This document shows, piece by piece, positions 1-8,604 of a stretch of 64,000 nucleotides of DNA; positions within the stretch are counted from its first letter, which is position 1, and every line of letters begins with the position of its first letter. The notes under the pieces were generated by a model. That model was not told the origin of the DNA. It made no database searches and saw only the letters and a list, made by a program, of their open reading frames with translations. A program made the position numbers and the translations under genes. This DNA is from Deltaproteobacteria bacterium RIFCSPHIGHO2_02_FULL_40_28 (GTDB lineage Bacteria; UBA10199; 2-12-FULL-40-28): the NCBI GenBank assembly GCA_001798135.1, contig MGRJ01000015.1, forward strand, positions 1 to 64,000, written 5' to 3'.

Positions 1-148
1 CATTACCTATCCCCTTAAAGCGGACATCTTTAATTGTTTATGACCAGGACATATCTAATGTTTGTGACAGTTTTAATTCTTTTCCTTGATTAATCTCCCG
101 TTTTATCTTAATTAAAAATTTCAATTTTTTACACAAGGAGAGCAATTC

Positions 149-670
149 ATGCGTTTTATTCAAATTTTTGTTTTAGCTGTAGTTTTAGGCCTTGTTCCCA
201 TGATTTCTACTGGGTTTGCCGCCACTGGCAAGGTAGCCCTGGTTAATCTGCAAAAGGCTTTAAACGATGTTGAGGAAGGCAAAAGAGCCAAAGCTGCGAT
301 TGAAGCCGATATGAACACCAAAAAGAAACAATTAGACAGCATGAAGACCGAATTAAAAACCATAAGAGATGCCATTGAAAAAGATAAGATGGTGCTTTCT
401 AAAGAAGCTCTTCAAACTAAAACTAATGAAATTCAAAATAAATTTTTAGAGCTTCAGAAAAAGGCTATGGAATACGAGCAAGAACTCAAGCAAAAAGAAA
501 CTGCAAGTGTACAAAAAATTCTTTTAGCTTTAAAACAACAGGTAGTTTCATTGGCCAAGCAGCAAGGATATAGCATGGTTTATGAAAATTCTAGTGAAAC
601 AGTACTGTATTCATCTGATGCAGTTGATATTACCCTAGAGCTAATTAAAGCTTATAATTCCCGCAAGTGA
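149..670 (+). CDS. skp: OmpH/Skp-family periplasmic chaperone
   Basis: The 173-residue product starts with a signal peptide (about residues 1-25, ending GFAA) and continues as a Lys/Glu-rich amphipathic helical region (about 45-125), the long coiled-coil tentacles of the Skp/OmpH family. The family holds unfolded outer-membrane proteins in the periplasm and passes them to the BAM complex. The length is normal for the family. An AAGGAG-type ribosome site lies about 8 nt before the ATG, so the start is secure. It is 7 nt upstream of the Trm112-FHA gene and probably heads the operon that runs on to yraN; bamA, its usual neighbour, would lie outside the window. Function is inferred from architecture. 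Confidence 0.85.
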   Translation: MRFIQIFVLAVVLGLVPMISTGFAATGKVALVNLQKALNDVEEGKRAKAAIEADMNTKKKQLDSMKTELKTIRDAIEKDKMVLSKEALQTKTNEIQNKFLELQKKAMEYEQELKQKETASVQKILLALKQQVVSLAKQQGYSMVYENSSETVLYSSDAVDITLELIKAYNSRK

Positions 671-677
671 GGTTAAC

Positions 678-1292
678 ATGGCTCTCCCTCAAGGACTCAT
701 GGAATGGGTTTCTTGTCCACAATGTCAGGGAGAACTTAAGGCCACCAAAGAAGGTGTTCTGTTTTGTGTGGCTTGTAAGTTATGTTTTTCCATTGTTGAT
801 GGCGTGGCAGACTTAAGTCTTTCTAACGCTATTCCCTTAAATCCCGAAGGAAAATTTGTGCAACTTTATCCTTCTGCACTTTTTACTATCGAGTCAGGAG
901 CTACTGGAGGATTATGTTTTCGTCTTGAAAATCAAACTTGCCGTATTGTGGGTAGGGGAGATGAATCTGGGGAAGATTCTAATCAAATGATTCAATTAGA
1001 TGAACATACCTTAGATCTGATTAGTCGCTGTATTTTTCAGGGAAAACATTTTCAGGGGAAACCTTATACTTTTTCTCACTTAAAGCGATTGCCCGATGTT
1101 TTAATGAAAGATGGTGGTATTAATCGTGCTCATGCTTTAATCTATTATTTGGATGGTAAATTAGGCATTCTCGATTTAGTAAGCCGTACTGGCAGTTTTG
1201 TGAATGGACGTGAAGTAGAAGCTAGTTTTCTTAAAGATTCAGATGGAATGAGGTTCGGCAATACCCAAATCAGACTTGCCATTAAAAATTAG
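678..1292 (+). CDS. Trm112-like zinc ribbon fused to FHA domain
   Basis: This 204-residue protein has two recognisable parts. Residues about 10-45 resemble a Trm112/YcaR zinc-ribbon (VSCPQC, then VACKLC, followed by FSIVDGVADL). The C-terminal half reads as a forkhead-associated domain: an IVGRG-like start, an RAHA motif in the place of the usual SR.HA, then NGREV and a GxTQIRL-type final strand. FHA domains bind phosphothreonine peptides. No signal peptide is present, so it is cytoplasmic. It lies between skp and yicC, with gmk and rel downstream. I do not know a described protein with exactly this domain pair; its partner and role are unknown. Confidence 0.7.
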   Translation: MALPQGLMEWVSCPQCQGELKATKEGVLFCVACKLCFSIVDGVADLSLSNAIPLNPEGKFVQLYPSALFTIESGATGGLCFRLENQTCRIVGRGDESGEDSNQMIQLDEHTLDLISRCIFQGKHFQGKPYTFSHLKRLPDVLMKDGGINRAHALIYYLDGKLGILDLVSRTGSFVNGREVEASFLKDSDGMRFGNTQIRLAIKN

Positions 1293-1299
1293 GAAATTT

Positions 1300-2160
1300 A
1301 TGCAGTCGATGACAGGAATTGGAAGGGCCGAATTAAATAAAGGACTTCTCCATTTAGTTTGCGAAATCAAATCCGTTAATCATCGTTTTTTAGAAGTTAA
1401 TGTTAAGTTGCCTTCCAGGTATCAACTCCAGGAAGTTTTTCTCATTAAACAAATTAAGAAAAAAATCAAAAGAGGAAAGGTTGATATTTGGATTGGGGAA
1501 AGTAGTCCAAAAAATAATTTCGAATTTAATAAAAAAGATATCAAAGCCTGCCATCATTTTTTAAAAAAAATTTCCAAAGACCTAGGGCTTAAAGAAGCAA
1601 TTACTTTAACCCATATTCAAAATGGCATTCAATCTTCATTGGTCAAAGATAGGGGATCCCCTCATATCCAAAAATATTTAAAAAACCTACTAGATCAAGC
1701 ACTAACAGCATTGATTGCCATGAGAAAAAAAGAAGGCATCTATCTTAAAAACCAACTTGTTTTATGTTATAAAAATTTAGAATCTTTAAGATTACAAGTG
1801 AGTCTTTTAAAAGAAAAAGTAAATGAAACTCTCCATAAAAAAATCAGTGAAAGAATACAAAAACTTTTAGGGCAGCAAACTTTAGATTCAAATCGTCTTT
1901 TTCAGGAAGTTGTTTTTTTAGTGGATCGCTCTGATGTTTCAGAAGAATTGGTAAGACTGGAAAGTCACCATAACCAGTTAAAAGATATGTTTGGTAAAGT
2001 TGATATATCGGGTAAAAAAATTGATTTTATCATTCAAGAATTAAATCGAGAATGGAATACCATAGGATCTAAAGCCCAAGATTCAGAAGTGGGTAAATTA
2101 GTGATTGAGGCCAAGGGTGAAATTGAAAAAATGAGAGAGCAAGTTCAAAATGTCGAATGA
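1300..2160 (+). CDS. yicC: YicC-family endoribonuclease
   Basis: The protein is about 286 residues. It opens with MQSMTGIGRA, the hallmark YicC N-terminus, and ends with a conserved ELNREWNTIGSKA block plus a C-terminal helix. The ATG at 1300 is preferred over an in-frame ATG at 1276 because the family begins at MxSMTG and an AGGAAA ribosome site sits just ahead. E. coli YicC is an endoribonuclease implicated in sRNA turnover; the activity here is by homology only. It overlaps gmk by 11 nt, an arrangement common in many bacteria, which supports cotranscription and translational coupling. Confidence 0.88.
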   Translation: MQSMTGIGRAELNKGLLHLVCEIKSVNHRFLEVNVKLPSRYQLQEVFLIKQIKKKIKRGKVDIWIGESSPKNNFEFNKKDIKACHHFLKKISKDLGLKEAITLTHIQNGIQSSLVKDRGSPHIQKYLKNLLDQALTALIAMRKKEGIYLKNQLVLCYKNLESLRLQVSLLKEKVNETLHKKISERIQKLLGQQTLDSNRLFQEVVFLVDRSDVSEELVRLESHHNQLKDMFGKVDISGKKIDFIIQELNREWNTIGSKAQDSEVGKLVIEAKGEIEKMREQVQNVE

Positions 2161-2713
2161 TAAAATGGCTCCTTTAATTGTGGTTTCAGGTGCCTCGGGT
2201 TCAGGTAAAACAACTCTTTGTCGTGAAATTTCTAATAAGTTAGGGCTTTACTATGGTGTTTCTCATACAACTCGAGAAAAAAGAGAAGGGGAGAGAGACG
2301 GGGTTGATTATTATTTTATAGATAAGGCTCGCTTTGAAAAAATGGTGAAAGGTCATGAATTTTTAGAATGGGCCTTAGTGTATGATAATCTTTATGGAAC
2401 ATCCAAAGATATGGTTTTTAGCCGTCTTAAAACAAATCAAGGAGTTATTTTGGATGTTGATACCGTTGGTGCAGCCAATATTAAAAAAGCCTATCCAGCT
2501 TCTCGCCTCATTTTTATAGATGTTCCCTCCCTGGGGGAGTTAAAAAAACGCTTAGAAAAAAGAGGAACCGATAGTCCTGCAGTTTGTGAACTTCGTTTAA
2601 AAAAAGCACTTGAAGAAGAAAAGTGTAAGAATCAATACGATCATATTATTTTTAATGATGATTTAAATAAGGCCTACGGGAAGCTCAAGGAGATTATCCT
2701 TGCTGAAACTTGA
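2150..2713 (+). CDS. gmk: Guanylate kinase
   Basis: This 187-residue kinase phosphorylates GMP to GDP with ATP, supplying the guanine nucleotide pool. The P-loop GASGSGKTT lies at about residues 13-21, followed by the GMP-binding segment SHTTREKREGE and GVDYYFID, all typical of Gmk. The length is at the lower end of the family range. The start lies inside the end of yicC, and its own end overlaps the rel start by 14 nt. In many proteobacteria rpoZ sits between gmk and spoT; here gmk runs directly into rel. The Gmk-Rel pairing makes sense because both act on guanine nucleotides. Confidence 0.95.
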   Translation: MSNDKMAPLIVVSGASGSGKTTLCREISNKLGLYYGVSHTTREKREGERDGVDYYFIDKARFEKMVKGHEFLEWALVYDNLYGTSKDMVFSRLKTNQGVILDVDTVGAANIKKAYPASRLIFIDVPSLGELKKRLEKRGTDSPAVCELRLKKALEEEKCKNQYDHIIFNDDLNKAYGKLKEIILAET

Positions 2714-4844
2714 TGATGTCATTTCTAGAATTACTCAATATCAACCCAGGGCTAATGTTGACCTGATTTGCAAGGCCTATGTCTATTCGGCAAAGGCTCA
2801 TGAGGGGCAACTGAGGAAATCTGGGCAACCCTTTGTTGTCCATCCCCTAGAAGTAGCTAGTATTCTTATCGACATGAAGTTGGATGTGCCTTCCATTGCC
2901 GCTGGCATTCTTCATGACACCTTAGAGGATACCAAGGCTACCAAGGATGAATTAGTTGTTCTTTTTGGAAAAGAAATTGCCGAATTGGTTGACGGAGTTA
3001 CCAAGCTTTCCAAACTTCAATTTAATAATCAAGAAGATCGTCAGGCAGAAAATTATCGTAAGATGATCATGGCCATGTCGCGTGATATTCGCGTGATTTT
3101 AGTTAAATTGGCGGATCGTCTTAATAACATGCGTACTCTCCAGTTTATGCCCGAAGAAAAACAAATGCGCATTGCAAGAGAAACCTTAGATATCTATGCT
3201 CCACTGGCTAGTCGTTTGGGAATTGATTGGATTAAAAATCAATTGGAAGATTTAAGCCTGCGTTTTTTAAAGCCTGATATCTATCGGCAGCTCGAGAAAA
3301 AAATAGGAAGATTAAGAAAAAACAAAGAAGCTTATATTGAAAAGGTGATTGAAGCAATCAAACAACATCTAGGAAAAGAAAAAACCGATTTAGTGATCAC
3401 AGGACGTGTAAAACATATCTACGGAATTTATCATAAGATGGAAAGACAAAATATTTCTTTTGAACAAGTTCATGATCTTGTTGCCTTTCGGATTTTAACA
3501 AAAAATGTGGAGGAATGTTATGAGGTTTTAGGCCATCTGCATAGCTTATGGAAACCAGTTCCAGGACGCTTTAAAGATTATATTGGCATGCCTAAATCTA
3601 ACAACTACCAATCGCTTCATACAATTGTGATTTGTCTTGATGGAGAAAGAGTAGAGTTTCAGATTCGTACACATGAGATGCATGAAATAGGTGAGAAGGG
3701 GATTGCTGCTCACTGGAAATATAAAGACGATGGCACTTTGGATATGGAATCTGAAATGACCTTTCAATGGCTTCGTCAATTAGTTGAATGGCAAAACGAA
3801 CTGAAAGATTCCATTGAATTTATGGATACTTTTAAAGTGGATCTTTTTGCCTCAGATATTTATGTTTTTACGCCCAAGGGAGATGTGAGGGCTCTTCCCT
3901 ATGGTTCTACACCAATTGATTTTGCTTATAGTATTCACTCCGAAATAGGCACCCATTGTTTTGGTGCTAAACTTAACGGAAAAATTGTTCCTTTAAGTTA
4001 TAAGCTTCAAAGTGGAGATACCATAGAAATTCAAACTCATCCAAAAAGACTGCCTACCAAAGATTGGCTAAAGATTGCTGTGAGTTCACGTGCCAGGGCC
4101 CAAGTGAGGCAATATTTAAAACAGGAACAAAAGGATAAAAGTCTGATTTTGGGAAAAAATATTTTTGAGGAAGAAGTAGCCAGATATGGCTTGGAGGTTG
4201 ATGAATTACTTAAAAATGAAGCTCTGTGGGAGTATGCCAAGAAAAAAGGGATCACCGGTGAGGCTAATTTATTTGCCTCCATTGCTTATGGAAAAATTTC
4301 TATGGGTGCCCTTTTAAATTATGTGGCCCCTGATAAAAAACCACAAGAGGTTAAGGAAGATGGAATTTTAAGAAAAATTTTCAAGAAGGTTTCTAAAAAA
4401 ACACGAGATTTGGTTTTAATTGATGGCATGGATGAAATTTTAGTGGCATTTGGAAAATGTTGTTCTCCAATTCAGGGTGATCCTATTGTTGGTTTTGTAA
4501 CGCGAGGGCGTGGAGTCATGATTCATCGTACCGAGTGCCCCAAGGCCCCCATTATTGATCCTCAAAGACGCATTCATGTGGCTTGGAATAAAGTAAGTGA
4601 TACAGCAAGAATTGCTAAGCTTAAAATTACCTGCATTAATAAAACAGGGATGTTAGCTGAAATTGCCAAAACTATTTCGGAACGTAAAATTGGCATTACA
4701 AAGGCTCTGGTTCAAACAACTAAGGATGAAAAAGCAATTATTTCTTTGGATGTGGGAGTAAAAAGTTTGATGGAATTAAATCATGTGATGAAGGCTGTTG
4801 AATCTATTGATGGCGTTATTATTATTCAAAGAGAAATTGGATAA
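2700..4844 (+). CDS. rel: Bifunctional (p)ppGpp synthetase/hydrolase (Rel/SpoT)
   Basis: The 714-residue stringent-response enzyme has the full Rel/SpoT order: HD hydrolase (H48, then H72-D73 in HDTLEDT), synthetase, TGS domain (DIYVFTPKGDV) and C-terminal ACT. The synthetase loop contains RFKD at residues 290-293; the RxKD signature marks bifunctional Rel/SpoT enzymes, as opposed to ExDD in synthetase-only RelA. With the HD pair intact, both activities are expected. The start is a TTG at 2700: AAGGAG lies 7 nt ahead, and the next in-frame ATG would remove part of the HD domain. It overlaps gmk by 14 nt and yraN by 1 nt. Confidence 0.95.
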   Translation: MLKLDDVISRITQYQPRANVDLICKAYVYSAKAHEGQLRKSGQPFVVHPLEVASILIDMKLDVPSIAAGILHDTLEDTKATKDELVVLFGKEIAELVDGVTKLSKLQFNNQEDRQAENYRKMIMAMSRDIRVILVKLADRLNNMRTLQFMPEEKQMRIARETLDIYAPLASRLGIDWIKNQLEDLSLRFLKPDIYRQLEKKIGRLRKNKEAYIEKVIEAIKQHLGKEKTDLVITGRVKHIYGIYHKMERQNISFEQVHDLVAFRILTKNVEECYEVLGHLHSLWKPVPGRFKDYIGMPKSNNYQSLHTIVICLDGERVEFQIRTHEMHEIGEKGIAAHWKYKDDGTLDMESEMTFQWLRQLVEWQNELKDSIEFMDTFKVDLFASDIYVFTPKGDVRALPYGSTPIDFAYSIHSEIGTHCFGAKLNGKIVPLSYKLQSGDTIEIQTHPKRLPTKDWLKIAVSSRARAQVRQYLKQEQKDKSLILGKNIFEEEVARYGLEVDELLKNEALWEYAKKKGITGEANLFASIAYGKISMGALLNYVAPDKKPQEVKEDGILRKIFKKVSKKTRDLVLIDGMDEILVAFGKCCSPIQGDPIVGFVTRGRGVMIHRTECPKAPIIDPQRRIHVAWNKVSDTARIAKLKITCINKTGMLAEIAKTISERKIGITKALVQTTKDEKAIISLDVGVKSLMELNHVMKAVESIDGVIIIQREIG

Positions 4845-5221
4845 TGGAAAAAGTAGTTTCTAAAAGGCAGATGGGGAGCCAGGCAGAAAAAATGGCAGCC
4901 CATTTTTTAGAGGGGCAAGGTTTTTCTATTTTGTCGAAAAATTACTCTATTCGCCAAGGAGAAATTGATCTGATTGCTTGCCAGAAAAAAGAACTGCACT
5001 TTGTAGAGGTAAAATTGAGGAACTCTGCAGCTTATGGTAGTGGCAGAGAAGCCGTTGGTTATTTAAAACAAAAAAGAATGGAGAAAACAGCCTACCATTG
5101 GATGATGTGTTACCCTCAATATGAGGAATTTGAAAAATTTTTCTCCGTTGTCGAAATTGATGCCTCTTACAAACCTCAAGCCCAAATTAATTGGATTCCC
5201 AACGCCTTTTCATTACGTTGA
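4844..5221 (+). CDS. yraN: YraN/UPF0102 family nuclease-like protein
   Basis: The 125-residue protein shows the UPF0102 pattern: a GxxxGSQAEKMAAHFLE helix, then QGEIDLIA and HFVEVKLR. The EIDLIA...FVEVK pair matches the D...ExK core of the Holliday-junction-resolvase-like PD-(D/E)XK fold. The biological substrate of the family is not settled. The ATG overlaps the last base of the rel stop codon, so translation is coupled. It appears to be the last gene of the skp-yraN operon; vapBC has its own promoter downstream. Confidence 0.85.
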   Translation: MEKVVSKRQMGSQAEKMAAHFLEGQGFSILSKNYSIRQGEIDLIACQKKELHFVEVKLRNSAAYGSGREAVGYLKQKRMEKTAYHWMMCYPQYEEFEKFFSVVEIDASYKPQAQINWIPNAFSLR

Positions 5222-5260
5222 TAGTGTAGTCATGCTTAAGTGTCCTTCAGGAAAAGGGTC

Positions 5261-5298
5261 TTGACAAATCTTCTCTTTTTCCTTACCATATAGTAAGG
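5261..5298 (+). promoter_or_regulatory. vapBC promoter with palindromic operator
   Basis: A perfect TTGACA -35 (5261-5266) is followed after 17 bp by TACCAT (5284-5289) as a -10. The -10 lies inside an inverted repeat CCTTAC-N6-GTAAGG (5281-5286 and 5293-5298). A third GTAAGG half-site (5312-5317) merges with the AAGGA ribosome site of the antitoxin. This suits autorepression by the AbrB-type antitoxin, as is usual for vapBC. Binding itself is inferred. Confidence 0.65.
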
Positions 5299-5323
5299 AA
5301 TATTAAAAAAAGTAAGGAAACCT

Positions 5324-5572
5324 ATGTCAACCTCCACCTTAACCAGCAAGGGTCAAACCACCATCCCTAAAGACATCAGGGATTTTCTTCAGATTGATTC
5401 AGGGGATCGGATTGATTTTATCATCACCGATGACCAAAACGTGGTGATCAAACCTGCAACCTTAGAGGTGAATCGCTTGAGAGGGATGCTCCATAAGCAT
5501 GCCAATGGGAGGAAGGTTTCAATTGATGACATGAATTGTGCCATTCGGGCCCGCTTTAAAACAAGTTTATGA
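5324..5572 (+). CDS. vapB: AbrB/MazE-type antitoxin (VapB)
   Basis: This 82-residue protein is a swapped-hairpin AbrB DNA-binding domain (TLTSKGQTTIPKDIR, residues about 5-19) with a C-terminal tail (about 50-82) likely to wrap the toxin. It would neutralise the adjacent PIN toxin and repress its own promoter. The start is supported by AAGGAAACCT ahead of the ATG. Its stop overlaps the toxin start (ATGA-type overlap), the standard antitoxin-first arrangement. The pair sits directly after the skp-yraN operon and before a palindromic repeat cluster. Confidence 0.88.
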   Translation: MSTSTLTSKGQTTIPKDIRDFLQIDSGDRIDFIITDDQNVVIKPATLEVNRLRGMLHKHANGRKVSIDDMNCAIRARFKTSL

Positions 5573-5952
5573 TTGGCTTAGACACTAATCTTTTAGTCCG
5601 CTACCTGGTTCAAGATGATCAGGCCCAGAGTCGTCTTGCCACCAAACATATTGAAGGTGGGGATTTATTTTTCATTAATTTGATTGTTTTATGTGAACTT
5701 TCATGGGTGCTTCAAAGCTGTTATGGAATCGAAAGAAAAAGACTATGCGAAGTTTTTGAGAAAATTCTTGCTACTAAACAATTTGTTGTTCAAAACAGTC
5801 ATTTGGCTTGGAATGCGTTGCATGCTTATCAGTCAAGCCCTGCAGACTTTAGTGATTGTTTAATTGGCCACATTAACCAGGCTGCGGAATGCTCCATGAC
5901 ACTTTCTTTTGATAAAAGTTTAAAAAATTTGAATCATTTTCGAGTGCTGTAA
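5569..5952 (+). CDS. vapC: PIN-domain toxin (VapC)
   Basis: The 127-residue protein has PIN-domain acidic residues in order: D5 in IGLDTNLLVR, Glu in LCELSW (about residue 44), Asp in ADFSDCLI (about 98-101) and Asp in LSFDKSL near the C-terminus. PIN toxins are Mg-dependent ribonucleases that often cut tRNA or rRNA; the target is unknown. It is translationally coupled to vapB by a 4-nt overlap. All catalytic positions appear intact, so the toxin is probably active. Confidence 0.88.
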   Translation: MIGLDTNLLVRYLVQDDQAQSRLATKHIEGGDLFFINLIVLCELSWVLQSCYGIERKRLCEVFEKILATKQFVVQNSHLAWNALHAYQSSPADFSDCLIGHINQAAECSMTLSFDKSLKNLNHFRVL

Positions 5953-5981
5953 CTAGGGGTCTGTTGAAGGATGTCATTCCT

Positions 5982-6055
5982 CTGTCATCCCTGCGAAGGC
6001 AGGGATCCATCCCATGAATTAATTCTGGATCCCGCATCAAGTGCGGGATGACAGA
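5982..6055. repeat. Interspersed palindromic repeat cluster, copy 1
   Basis: Two hairpin units lie between convergent vapC and the mutase gene. Unit A (5982-6009) has stem CCCTGC/GCAGGG inside TGTCATCC...GGATCCA. Unit B (6025-6053) has stem CCCGCA/TGCGGG, read as GGATCCCGCA...TGCGGGATGACA. The same units recur near 12.5, 14.3 and 53.4 kb. It looks like a non-coding mobile palindrome family; bases up to 6119 hold nothing else I recognise. Confidence 0.75.
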
Positions 6056-6119
6056 ATTAGGAGTACGGGATGGTAATTGGAACTCAGGTGACAAACAGGA
6101 ATTTAGGATGACAAAAGCC

Positions 6120-7709
6120 TTACAGCACAATATTTTCGCGATATTCACCGAATACTTTTTTTAAGGTATTAGAAATTTCACCTAAGGAAGTGTAGCAACG
6201 TACGGCTTCTAAAATAAAAGGCATTAAATTATCTGGACCAAGGGCGGCTTTTTTAAGACGGGCAAGGGCTTCTTTTACCTTTTGGTTATCACGAGTTTCT
6301 TTTATTTTTTTTAATTTGGCTAATTGTTTGCCTTCTAATTTGGGATCTACTTTTAAAAGTTCTTCGGGAAAATCTTCTTTGATTTGAAATTGATTTACTC
6401 CCACAATAATTAAATCCTTGTTTTCAATTTTTTTCTGATAATCATAGGCTGAATTTTGAATCATTTGTTGTGGAAAACCTTGTTCAATGGCGGCCACAGC
6501 TCCTCCCAGAGAATCAATTTTTTCTATCAAAGCCAAAGCTTCTTTTTCAATGCGATTGGTAAGTTCTTCCACATAATAAGAACCAGCCAGAGGATCTACT
6601 GTATCTGTAACTCCAGTTTCATAGGCTAAAACTTGTTGGGTTCTTAAAGCTAAACGGGCGGAGGGCTCTGTAGGCAGGGCAAGGGCTTCATCCCTCGCGT
6701 TGGTATGAAGACTTTGGGTACCACCAAGAATAGCTGAAAGGGCCTGATAAGCTACACGCACTACATTGTTATCAATCTGTTGAGCTGTAAGGGAACATCC
6801 TGCTGTTTGTGTATGGAAACGCAGTTGGCAAGAACGATCGTCAGCCTGATAACGTTTTTTCATGAGCATAGCCCAAAGCTTACGGGCAGCACGAAACTTG
6901 GCTACTTCTTCAAAAAAATAATTGTGGGCATTAAAGAAAAATGAAAGGCGGGGAGCAAATTCATTAACCAAAAGCCCAGCCTTTATCGCAGCATCAACAT
7001 AGGCTAGTCCATTAGCCAGCGTGAAAGCTACTTCTTCAATGGCAGTAGAGCCTGCTTCACGAATATGATAACCAGAAATGGAAATGGTGTTCCATTTGGG
7101 AACATGTACTTTGCAGAAGGCAAAAATATCTGTGATGAGGCGCATGGAAGGTTTTGTTGGAAACACATAAGTCCCTCTGGCAATGTATTCTTTTAAAATG
7201 TCATTTTGAATCGTTCCTGAAAGTTGAGTGGAAGGAATGTGTTGTTTTTCACCAACTGCAATGTAGAGAGCTAAAAGAATAGAGGCGGTGGCGTTAATCG
7301 TCATGGATGTCGAAACTTTTCCCAAATCAATTTTATCAAATAAAATTTCCATATCTGCCAGAGTATCAATGGCCACTCCTGTTTTTCCTACCTCTCCCTT
7401 AGAATGAGTATCATCTGAATCAAGTCCCATTTGAGTGGGAAGATCAAACGCCACAGAAAGTCCATCACCACCATTGGCAATTAAATTTCTGTAACGCTTG
7501 TTGGATTCTTCGGCCGTACCAAAGCCTGCATATTGTCGCATGGTCCAAAGGCGACCTCGGTACATGGTGGGTTGCACTCCACGTGTGTAAGGGAATTGTC
7601 CTGGAAGCTCTCCATGAGCATTGGTTTGGTTAGTGGCGGTATAAACTTCTTCAACAGGAATGCGAGAAAGAGTTTCAAATTTTTTTCTGGTTTGTTCCTT
7701 GTTAGCCAT
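6120..7709 (-). CDS. Methylmalonyl-CoA mutase catalytic chain, no B12 domain
   Basis: The 529-residue protein covers the TIM-barrel substrate-binding chain of the acyl-CoA mutase family ([39 protein letters not shown]). The residues that distinguish substrates favour methylmalonyl-CoA: Tyr60 in RQYAGF and Arg190 in PSMRL match Tyr89 and Arg207 of the Propionibacterium enzyme, whereas isobutyryl-CoA mutases have Phe and Gln. His215 (SGYH) is also kept. The C-terminal cobalamin-binding domain (DxHxxG) is missing, so a separate small subunit must be encoded elsewhere. The gene lies 24 nt after a ferredoxin-NADP reductase gene. With the carboxylase genes at 12.6-16.4 kb it would complete propionyl-CoA to succinyl-CoA. 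Confidence 0.85.
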   Translation of the reverse strand: MANKEQTRKKFETLSRIPVEEVYTATNQTNAHGELPGQFPYTRGVQPTMYRGRLWTMRQYAGFGTAEESNKRYRNLIANGGDGLSVAFDLPTQMGLDSDDTHSKGEVGKTGVAIDTLADMEILFDKIDLGKVSTSMTINATASILLALYIAVGEKQHIPSTQLSGTIQNDILKEYIARGTYVFPTKPSMRLITDIFAFCKVHVPKWNTISISGYHIREAGSTAIEEVAFTLANGLAYVDAAIKAGLLVNEFAPRLSFFFNAHNYFFEEVAKFRAARKLWAMLMKKRYQADDRSCQLRFHTQTAGCSLTAQQIDNNVVRVAYQALSAILGGTQSLHTNARDEALALPTEPSARLALRTQQVLAYETGVTDTVDPLAGSYYVEELTNRIEKEALALIEKIDSLGGAVAAIEQGFPQQMIQNSAYDYQKKIENKDLIIVGVNQFQIKEDFPEELLKVDPKLEGKQLAKLKKIKETRDNQKVKEALARLKKAALGPDNLMPFILEAVRCYTSLGEISNTLKKVFGEYRENIVL

Positions 7710-7733
7710 TGCAGGACATTTTTAAACAGTGCC

Positions 7734-8495
7734 TTACCAGTACTTTTCGCTATGGATATTTCCTGGATGAGAGGGGGCATCTTCGAGATAACCTTTTGTT
7801 TTTAAATCTGTCGTCATGCCCATAATCATTTGAGGGGCTCCACATAAAAATACATGCGTATTTTGTGGGGTTGGTTTAAAACCCCAGGCCGTTTCGATAG
7901 CATCAGATTTCCATATATCCTGTACATGCCCCACTAAACCCTTCCAGGGGATGGGATCATTTTGAGGACGGCTTATAATAGGAAAATAATGCACTTGAGA
8001 TCCAAGTTTACTCAGATGGATAAGCGCCGTGCGATAACCTAAATCTTGGGAAACACGCACACCATGGATGAGGGCAAATTTGCGAGGCATACTTGGATTC
8101 ATGTATTGGGAAAGCATGGAAACAAAAGGGGCAATGCCAGTTCCAGTGCCAAGCATGACAATATTTTGATCTTCTGGAAGAGAATCCATCACGAAATTTC
8201 CAGTTGTTTTAGGACTCATGTAAAGAAAATCTCCAACCTTTAAATCCCAGAGTTTAGGAGTTAACAGACCTTCTTTAACTAGCACAATGTAGAATTCAAT
8301 GTAGTCCCGTATTTTAGGGGGGGATGCAATCGAGTAAGCTCTGCGAACAAGCTTATCTGAAATATTTAATCCCAGGGTGGTAAATTGCCCAGCCTTAAAA
8401 TGAGGAAGATCCCATCCATTGGGAACAATTCGGAAGAGGGATAATTCTGGGCCAAAATCAATTTTTGCTGCAAGTTGGGCGTTGTATTCGGCCAT
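7734..8495 (-). CDS. fpr: Ferredoxin/flavodoxin-NADP+ reductase
   Basis: The 253-residue flavoenzyme has the FAD-binding RRAYSIASPP motif (about residues 51-60) and the nicotinamide-side GTGTGIAPF motif (about 116-124), and ends with an aromatic residue (YW), as in bacterial Fpr enzymes. It would move electrons between NADP(H) and ferredoxin or flavodoxin in the cytoplasm. It is cotranscribed with the mutase gene downstream and divergent from the transhydrogenase operon, so NADPH supply and use are grouped here. A role in keeping cobalamin enzymes reduced is possible but is only an inference from the neighbour. Confidence 0.9.
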   Translation of the reverse strand: MAEYNAQLAAKIDFGPELSLFRIVPNGWDLPHFKAGQFTTLGLNISDKLVRRAYSIASPPKIRDYIEFYIVLVKEGLLTPKLWDLKVGDFLYMSPKTTGNFVMDSLPEDQNIVMLGTGTGIAPFVSMLSQYMNPSMPRKFALIHGVRVSQDLGYRTALIHLSKLGSQVHYFPIISRPQNDPIPWKGLVGHVQDIWKSDAIETAWGFKPTPQNTHVFLCGAPQMIMGMTTDLKTKGYLEDAPSHPGNIHSEKYW

Positions 8496-8604
8496 TATTT
8501 TTTTACTTGTTCTTTTAAAATTTTTAAGCCATGAACCTCCTACCTTGATTTTAGTTGAAGATTCAAGTGTTATTAATTTTTAAAATTTTTGAAAGATCAA
8601 AACA

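Noticed and set aside
1-148. Leader upstream of skp
   Set aside because: Beyond the ribosome site there is only AT-rich sequence; no clear promoter or gene end could be supported.
5873-6148. Minus-strand frame of 91 codons over repeat cluster 1
   Set aside because: It is composed of the palindromic repeat and the ends of two convergent genes, with no ribosome site or family pattern.
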